From positions 1-13,163 of the forward strand of contig SXHT01000216.1 in NCBI GenBank assembly GCA_005773095.1: 13,163 bases of DNA, read 5' to 3'. A program made the position numbers and the translations under genes. This document shows, piece after piece, positions 12,237 through 13,163 of the stretch. The DNA comes from Planctomycetaceae bacterium (GTDB lineage Bacteria; Planctomycetota; Planctomycetia; Pirellulales; PALSA-1355). Position 1 is the stretch's first letter; each line of letters begins with the position of its first letter. The notes beneath the pieces were generated by a model. That model made no database searches and had not been told where the DNA came from. It was given only the letters and a program-made list of their open reading frames with translations.

Positions 12237-13163
12237 ATGATAACCATCGCCCAACTCCTGCCCCTGATTCCCGCTTTGCCGCTCGCGGCTTGCTTATTCG
12301 TCGCTCTGACGGGCAAGTGGCTGCTCAAGGAAAAGAGTCACCTGCCGGTGGTACTGGCCTTTCTCGGCTCGTTCGTGCTGAGTGTGATGCTGCTCGTTCA
12401 AGTGCAGGGCCAGCATTCCAGGGAGTCAAACCTGGGAAAATCGTCGGCGGTCGGCTGGGAATCGCACGTTGATCTTTGGAACTGGCTCACCGTGCCCGGC
12501 GCCATTTCCCGGAATTCAGTGGAATCTGCCCTTGCCGCCAGCGACCAGCCCGGCGAAGTGCCGCCCCCTCTGCCGGCCATGTTGCCGTTCAAGATCGACG
12601 TGACTTTGCGGGCTGACGCGCTCACCTGCATCATGCTCTGCATGGTGACATTTGTGTCGTCGCTTGTGGCGATCTACGCCAGCGGCTATATGCACGGCGA
12701 TCCGGGCTATTGGCGGTTCTTTGCCTATGTGGCGCTGTTCGTGTTCTCAATGACAATGCTGGTGAGTGTCAGCAATTTCGCGCTTTTGTATGTGTTCTGG
12801 GAAGCGGTTGGCGTGTGCAGTTATCTGCTGATTGGCTTCTGGTACGAGAAGCCCGAAGCCGCGGCCGCTGGCAAGAAGGCGTTTCTGGTCAACCGTATTG
12901 GCGACTTTGGCTTTGCGCTGGGCATTTTTTTGATTTGGACCACGTACGGCACGCTCAACTTCCACGATGCCGGCGGAATCGCGGGCGTGCTGGGCCATAC
13001 GCGGCTCGCCGATCACAGCGCGATGTACGCCACCGGCGCCGTGGGCACGGCGATCTGCCTGTTGCTTTTGCTGGGCGCGTGCGGCAAGAGCGCCCAATTT
13101 CCGCTGCATGTGTGGTTGCCCGACGCGATGGAAGGCCCCACACCCGTCAGCGCGCTGATTCAC
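12237..13163 (+). CDS. nuoL: NADH-quinone oxidoreductase subunit L (3' end outside window)
   Basis: The first 309 residues of a large antiporter-like proton-pumping subunit; the full protein is normally over 600. Clear family blocks are SGYMHGDPGYWRFFAYVALF (149-168), VFWEAVGVCSYLLIGFWYEK (186-205) with the key glutamate E189, FLVNRIGDFGF (216-226), and LGACGKSAQFPLHVWLPDAM (279-298) with pump lysine K284. Between the second hydrophobic segment and RADALT there is an unusually long polar/Pro stretch (about 56-118). The ATG at 12237 gives a normal hydrophobic start (MITIAQLLPLIPALPLA); it is 39 bases after nuoK with no Shine-Dalgarno site. The frame is still open at the window edge. Confidence 0.97.
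   Translation, partial: MITIAQLLPLIPALPLAACLFVALTGKWLLKEKSHLPVVLAFLGSFVLSVMLLVQVQGQHSRESNLGKSSAVGWESHVDLWNWLTVPGAISRNSVESALAASDQPGEVPPPLPAMLPFKIDVTLRADALTCIMLCMVTFVSSLVAIYASGYMHGDPGYWRFFAYVALFVFSMTMLVSVSNFALLYVFWEAVGVCSYLLIGFWYEKPEAAAAGKKAFLVNRIGDFGFALGIFLIWTTYGTLNFHDAGGIAGVLGHTRLADHSAMYATGAVGTAICLLLLLGACGKSAQFPLHVWLPDAMEGPTPVSALIH

Noticed and set aside
12402..12590. Another repeat insertion inside nuoL (residues 56-118)
   Set aside because: The polar stretch is longer than in E. coli NuoL, but I see no clear hairpin or match to the other repeats here, so it may be ordinary loop divergence.

Overview
The window (about 60% GC by eye) carries most of a nuo operon for respiratory complex I (proton-pumping NADH:quinone oxidoreductase). 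On the plus strand, nuoA-B-C-D-E-F-G-H-I-J-K are complete and nuoL is cut off by the window end. nuoC and nuoD are separate genes. NuoE, F and G form a complete NADH-input module. NuoG is short, NuoJ has an N-terminal membrane extension, NuoK has a long soluble tail, and the intergenic DNA is crowded with short palindromic repeats. Together these suggest a planctomycete (Pirellulales-like). That assignment is inference; nothing here is a taxonomic marker.

Layout: 3-116 is the C-terminus of an unrecognised plus-strand protein. 216-1571 (minus) is an M20-family metallopeptidase/deacylase (ArgE/DapE-like) that faces away from the operon. 1572-2205 is the gap between the divergent units. It holds a possible gene relic, a 140-bp palindromic element, four 33-bp hairpin repeats and a CRP/FNR-type palindrome. 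2206-13163 is the nuo operon, with one extra small ORF between nuoF and nuoG.

How the genes work together: NuoE/F/G take hydride from NADH onto FMN and pass electrons along Fe-S clusters. NuoB/C/D/I carry them to the terminal N2 cluster and the quinone pocket shared with NuoH. NuoA/H/J/K/L are membrane subunits for proton translocation. All expected cluster ligands are present, including the extra NuoG N7 motif. nuoM and nuoN are expected just beyond the right edge.

I found no new enzyme system. The striking signal is the repeat load. Several distinct short palindromic families occupy the wider gene junctions (B/C, E/F, G/H, H/I and upstream of A). Others appear to have entered coding sequence in frame: in the M20 enzyme, in NuoG just after the N7 motif, and as the C-terminal tail of NuoJ. 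Junctions without repeats are tight or overlapping, and three of them (A/B, I/J, J/K) have clear Shine-Dalgarno sites.
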